Part shown: positions 4,402 through 6,729 of the stretch, in pieces
Position numbering within the stretch: position 1 is the stretch's first letter
How the letters are laid out: each line of letters starts with the position of its first letter
Assembly: GCA_017503885.1 (NCBI GenBank)
Contig: JAFVSF010000070.1
Coordinates: 1-6,729, forward strand
From: Clostridia bacterium
Lineage (GTDB): Bacteria > Bacillota > Clostridia > Christensenellales > Borkfalkiaceae
Direction of reading: 5' to 3'
Length of the DNA: 6,729 nucleotides
Position numbers and translations under genes: made by a program
The notes under the pieces: generated by a model
What the model saw: the letters and a program-made list of their open reading frames with translations, nothing else
Told to the model about the DNA's origin: nothing
Database searches by the model: none

Positions 4402-5190
4402 CTATCTTTGAACTCTACCCGATGCGTCGCCACCTGCTAGGTTTAATACTTCTGATACTGATACCATATTGTAGTCCCCTTCTATCGTGTGTTTTAAGCA
4501 ACTTGCTGCTACTGCAAATTCTATTGCTCTTTGACTATCGTATCCGTTTAGTAGTGAATATATTAAGCCTGCTCCAAAACTATCTCCTCCACCTACTCTA
4601 TCTACTATATGCATTGAGTATTTCTTACTAAATACTGCTTGTCCATTCGTATATAGCATTCCTGACCAGTCGTTATCGTTTGCGCTCTTACTTTCTCTTA
4701 ACGTTATTGCTACACCCTTAAAGTTAAAACGGTCGGTAAGTTTCTTTGCTACTGAAATATACCCTTCTCTATCTAGTTTTCCACCGTATATATCGGTATT
4801 ATCGGCTTCTATTCCAAATACGTCTTTTGCGTCTTCTTCATTTGCTATACAGTAATCTATGTATTCGCAAAGTTCACTCATTACTTGTCCTGCTTTTTCT
4901 TTCGTCCATAATTTCTTACGGAAGTTTAGATCGCAAGATATCGTAATTCCTTTTTCCTTTGCTTTCTTTACTGCTATTAAGCATATCTTTGCTACTTCAT
5001 CGCTTAACGCTGGGGTTATGCCTGTAAAGTGAAACCATTCTACCTCTTCAAATATCTTATCCCAATCGAAGTCTTGTTCTTTTGCCATTGATATTGAACT
5101 ATACGCTCTATCGTATATAACCTTACTTGGTCTTTGGCTTGCGCCTTTTTCGCAGTAGTATATTCCTACTCTTTCACCACCACGAACTAT
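4402..5190 (-). other. kdgK: kdgK-derived part of the chimera
   Basis: KdgK phosphorylates 2-keto-3-deoxygluconate to KDPG in hexuronate (pectin, glucuronate) breakdown. The part starts at RGGERVGIYYCEKGASQRPS, a hallmark block that lies near residue 90-100 in full-length enzymes. It continues through WFHFTGITPALSD (556-568), SCDLNFRKKLW (589-599) and the PfkB signature DRVGGGDSFGAG (701-712) with catalytic base D707. It ends in GGDASGRVQR, the usual C-terminus. The reading frame is clean, so the fragment is not an old pseudogene. Its true 5' end (about 270 bases with start codon and ribosome site) is missing from this window. Codon use matches the neighbouring malic enzyme gene, so kdgK and the malic enzyme gene probably belong to the same genome. 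Confidence 0.88.
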
Positions 5191-6729
5191 TTTACGCAGG
5201 AAAGTGATATCATCACTGCGTTTTTTAACGGCAATATTATAGTTCACTACGCCGTGAATCTGGCTTTCCATCTCTGTAAGTTCATGGTAATGTGTAGCAA
5301 AAAGTGTTTTGCAGCCCAGATTATTCTGCTTACTGTGGATATATTCCACAACAGCCTTCGCTATACTCATACCATCAAAAGTAGAAGTACCGCGACCTAT
5401 TTCATCCAAAATGACAAGGCTATTTTCTGTGGCATTTTTAAGTATTTCACTTACTTCACTCATTTCCACCATGAATGTACTGCGACCGCTGGAAAGATCA
5501 TCAGATGCACCGACACGGGTGAAAATAGCATCGCAGACAGGTATTTCTGCCACTTTTGCAGGCACAAAGCAACCTATCTGTGCCATAATCACAATAATTG
5601 CAACCTGGCGCATAAATGTGGATTTACCGGCCATATTGGGCCCGGTAATAATATTTACCCTGTTTGCATCACAATCGAGCAGTGCATCATTTGGAATAAA
5701 TATTTCATCTTTCAGCATAGCCTCAACCACAGGATGCCTGCCGTCTTTGATATACAGCTTGTCACCGTCTGTAATCACAGGTTTCACATAGTTGTTTTTC
5801 TGTGCGAGTTGTGAAAATCCGGCCAGAATATCAATATAAGCCATAGCTTTTGTAGTGCGGAGAATTTTATCTGTTTCATCACTGATTGCTTTCAGAAGAT
5901 TACCATACAGATATTTTTCTCTTGCCAGCAGTTTTTCATTGGCGTTGAGAATTTCAGCCTCAAGATTTTTCAGTTCTTCTGTTACATATCTTTCAGCACC
6001 TGCCAGAGTCTGCTTTCTGATAAAGTTGTCCGGTACCATCTCAAGATATGAGCGTGTAACCTCGATATAATAGCCGAACACTCTGTTATACCCTACTTTA
6101 AGTTTAGGGATATTGGTTTCCTGACGCAGGCGATTTTCAATTTCAGCCAGTATTTCCATACTGTCGTTTACCAGATGACGGTTGTGGTCAACTTCGCTGT
6201 CAAAACCATCTTTTATGATACCACCGTCTTTTATTGTTGCCGGTGGGTTTTCTATAATGGCGGCATCCAGAAGTTTGCCCAAACTTTCAAGAGGGTCAAT
6301 ATCATAGTTCAAATCACAAATCAGATTATTATCTGATTTTGAAAGAATATCTTTCAAAGGTTTAAGTGCTTTTATTGACTGTGACATTGAGAAAACATCC
6401 CTTGGTCCTGCATTGCCAAAACCGGCACGGGTACACAGACGTTCCATATCCTGAATATTTTTCAGTTGTGTCTGTGTATCCATACGAACCATAGGATTAT
6501 TATTGAAATATTCAACAGCGTCAAGTCTGCGGTCAATTTCATTTTTATCCATCAGCGGTGCGGCAATAACTTTTCGCAACATTCGTTTGCCGAAGCTGGT
6601 TTTTGTATTGTCCAGCACCCACAGCAAACTGCCACGTTTTTCTTTGGAACGGATAGTTTCAAAAAGTTCCAGATTAGATGTGGTTGTGTATGAAAGTTTC
6701 ATATAATTATCCTGTGAATAACTGTCTAC
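4402..6729 (-). CDS. Chimeric frame: MutS (5'-incomplete) joined in frame to the C-terminal two thirds of KdgK
   Basis: The frame is open to the right edge. Nine codons upstream of the first in-window ATG (6702) read VDSYSQDNY, which continues into MKLSYTT as in MutS, so that ATG is internal and the gene starts outside the window. Numbering from it, residues 1-504 are MutS domains III to V. Residues 510-766 are a PfkB-family 2-keto-3-deoxygluconate kinase. The switch is at IVRGG (505-509). MutS lacks everything after the H-loop, including the C-terminal helix-turn-helix of the dimer interface. The kinase lacks about its first 90 residues, which carry much of the sugar-binding face. Neither half is likely to work. 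There is no frameshift or stop at the join. The most economical explanation is an artefactual or real recombination at a short shared sequence; a natural bifunctional fusion would be expected to keep whole domains. Confidence 0.9.
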   Translation of the reverse strand, partial: VDSYSQDNYMKLSYTTTSNLELFETIRSKEKRGSLLWVLDNTKTSFGKRMLRKVIAAPLMDKNEIDRRLDAVEYFNNNPMVRMDTQTQLKNIQDMERLCTRAGFGNAGPRDVFSMSQSIKALKPLKDILSKSDNNLICDLNYDIDPLESLGKLLDAAIIENPPATIKDGGIIKDGFDSEVDHNRHLVNDSMEILAEIENRLRQETNIPKLKVGYNRVFGYYIEVTRSYLEMVPDNFIRKQTLAGAERYVTEELKNLEAEILNANEKLLAREKYLYGNLLKAISDETDKILRTTKAMAYIDILAGFSQLAQKNNYVKPVITDGDKLYIKDGRHPVVEAMLKDEIFIPNDALLDCDANRVNIITGPNMAGKSTFMRQVAIIVIMAQIGCFVPAKVAEIPVCDAIFTRVGASDDLSSGRSTFMVEMSEVSEILKNATENSLVILDEIGRGTSTFDGMSIAKAVVEYIHSKQNNLGCKTLFATHYHELTEMESQIHGVVNYNIAVKKRSDDITFLRKIVRGGERVGIYYCEKGASQRPSKVIYDRAYSSISMAKEQDFDWDKIFEEVEWFHFTGITPALSDEVAKICLIAVKKAKEKGITISCDLNFRKKLWTKEKAGQVMSELCEYIDYCIANEEDAKDVFGIEADNTDIYGGKLDREGYISVAKKLTDRFNFKGVAITLRESKSANDNDWSGMLYTNGQAVFSKKYSMHIVDRVGGGDSFGAGLIYSLLNGYDSQRAIEFAVAASCLKHTIEGDYNMVSVSEVLNLAGGDASGRVQR
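5176..5190 (-). other. Fusion junction at a shared IVRGG codon run
   Basis: The 15 bases ATAGTTCGTGGTGGT encode IVRGG. MutS proteins typically have FLxKIVRGG-x-D-x-S-Y-G at this point, and KdgK proteins typically have IVRGG-x-R-x-G-I-Y-Y. Either parent would explain these codons, so the exact crossover is somewhere within or beside them. On the right, the codons CTG CGT fit the MutS style; on the left, AGA GTA GGA ATA fit the kinase style. Confidence 0.8.
5176..6729 (-). other. mutS: mutS-derived part of the chimera
   Basis: MutS recognises DNA mismatches and starts repair with MutL. The visible part begins at the lever domain (NLELFETIRSKEKRGSLLWVLD, about 10-31 by in-window numbering). The clamp region includes NIPKLKVGYNRVFGYYIEVTRSY (197-219). 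The ATPase has Walker A GPNMAGKST (354-362), the signature ASDDLSSGRSTFMVEMSEV (399-417), Walker B VILDEIGRGTSTFDG (430-444) and the H-loop FATHYHEL (468-475). Normal MutS continues after IVRGG with roughly 90 more residues, which are absent. The mismatch-binding and connector domains lie beyond the right edge. Codons here (CTG, CGT, GGC) look less AT-rich than in the kinase and malic enzyme parts, which suggests a different source genome. Confidence 0.9.

Noticed and set aside
5134..5814. Long plus-strand frame of 226 residues opposite mutS
   Set aside because: The minus strand has all MutS ATPase motifs here; the plus frame is an antisense shadow.
4402..6729. A genuine bifunctional MutS-kinase enzyme
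   Set aside because: Both partners are cut inside essential domains and the join lies in a shared motif, which does not fit a selected fusion of whole domains.
1..6729. CRISPR array, tRNA or rRNA genes
   Set aside because: No regularly spaced direct repeats, cloverleaf or rRNA-like sequence was found on either strand by eye.

Overview
The window looks like low-GC Firmicutes DNA, most likely from an uncultured gut Clostridia genome. The reasons are the AT-rich intergenic DNA, strong AGGAGG-type ribosome sites, a Cys-rich KTR-motif protein gene, a clostridial-type 2-keto-3-deoxygluconate kinase and a small malic enzyme. No rRNA, tRNA or CRISPR array was seen. Product names come from recognising motifs by eye; no database search was possible.

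Layout. Positions 1-2520 look like part of a small mobilizable element whose own genes lie on the minus strand. They are two helix-turn-helix proteins (2117-2455 and 1820-2104) and the N-terminal 84 codons of a MobV/Pre-type relaxase cut by the left edge (1-253), preceded by a hairpin that resembles a MobV-type origin of transfer (268-306). An IS110-family insertion sequence sits on the plus strand between the regulators and the relaxase gene. It has a DEDD transposase (539-1717) and, ahead of it, a promoter plus a ~165-nt segment that folds on paper into a three-way junction. This is a strong candidate bridge RNA (seekRNA).

Positions 2521-2800 are a non-coding, hairpin-rich strip that includes two minus-strand terminator candidates. 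After it come a small zinc-ribbon KTR protein gene (2797-3003), a malic enzyme gene (3094-4281) and a truncated second copy of the KTR gene (4316-4399), all on the minus strand. The malic enzyme gene is therefore bracketed by two same-orientation KTR sequences.

Positions 4402-6729 are one open minus-strand frame that is plainly a chimera. The upstream part is MutS (lever/clamp and ATPase domains) and stops abruptly after the H-loop. The frame then continues as the C-terminal two thirds of KdgK, whose own N-terminus is absent. The switch occurs exactly at a pentapeptide, IVRGG, that both families carry, and codon use appears to change there. This is either a recombination between two genomes or, more likely, an assembly or library chimera, so linkage across 5176-5190 should not be trusted.

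How the genes could work together: the relaxase, oriT-like site and HTH proteins suggest a mobilizable plasmid or integrative mobilizable element, and the IS110 is a secondary passenger in it. KdgK (hexuronate catabolism) and malic enzyme (malate to pyruvate) are host carbon-metabolism genes. MutS is host mismatch repair, probably from a different locus or organism.
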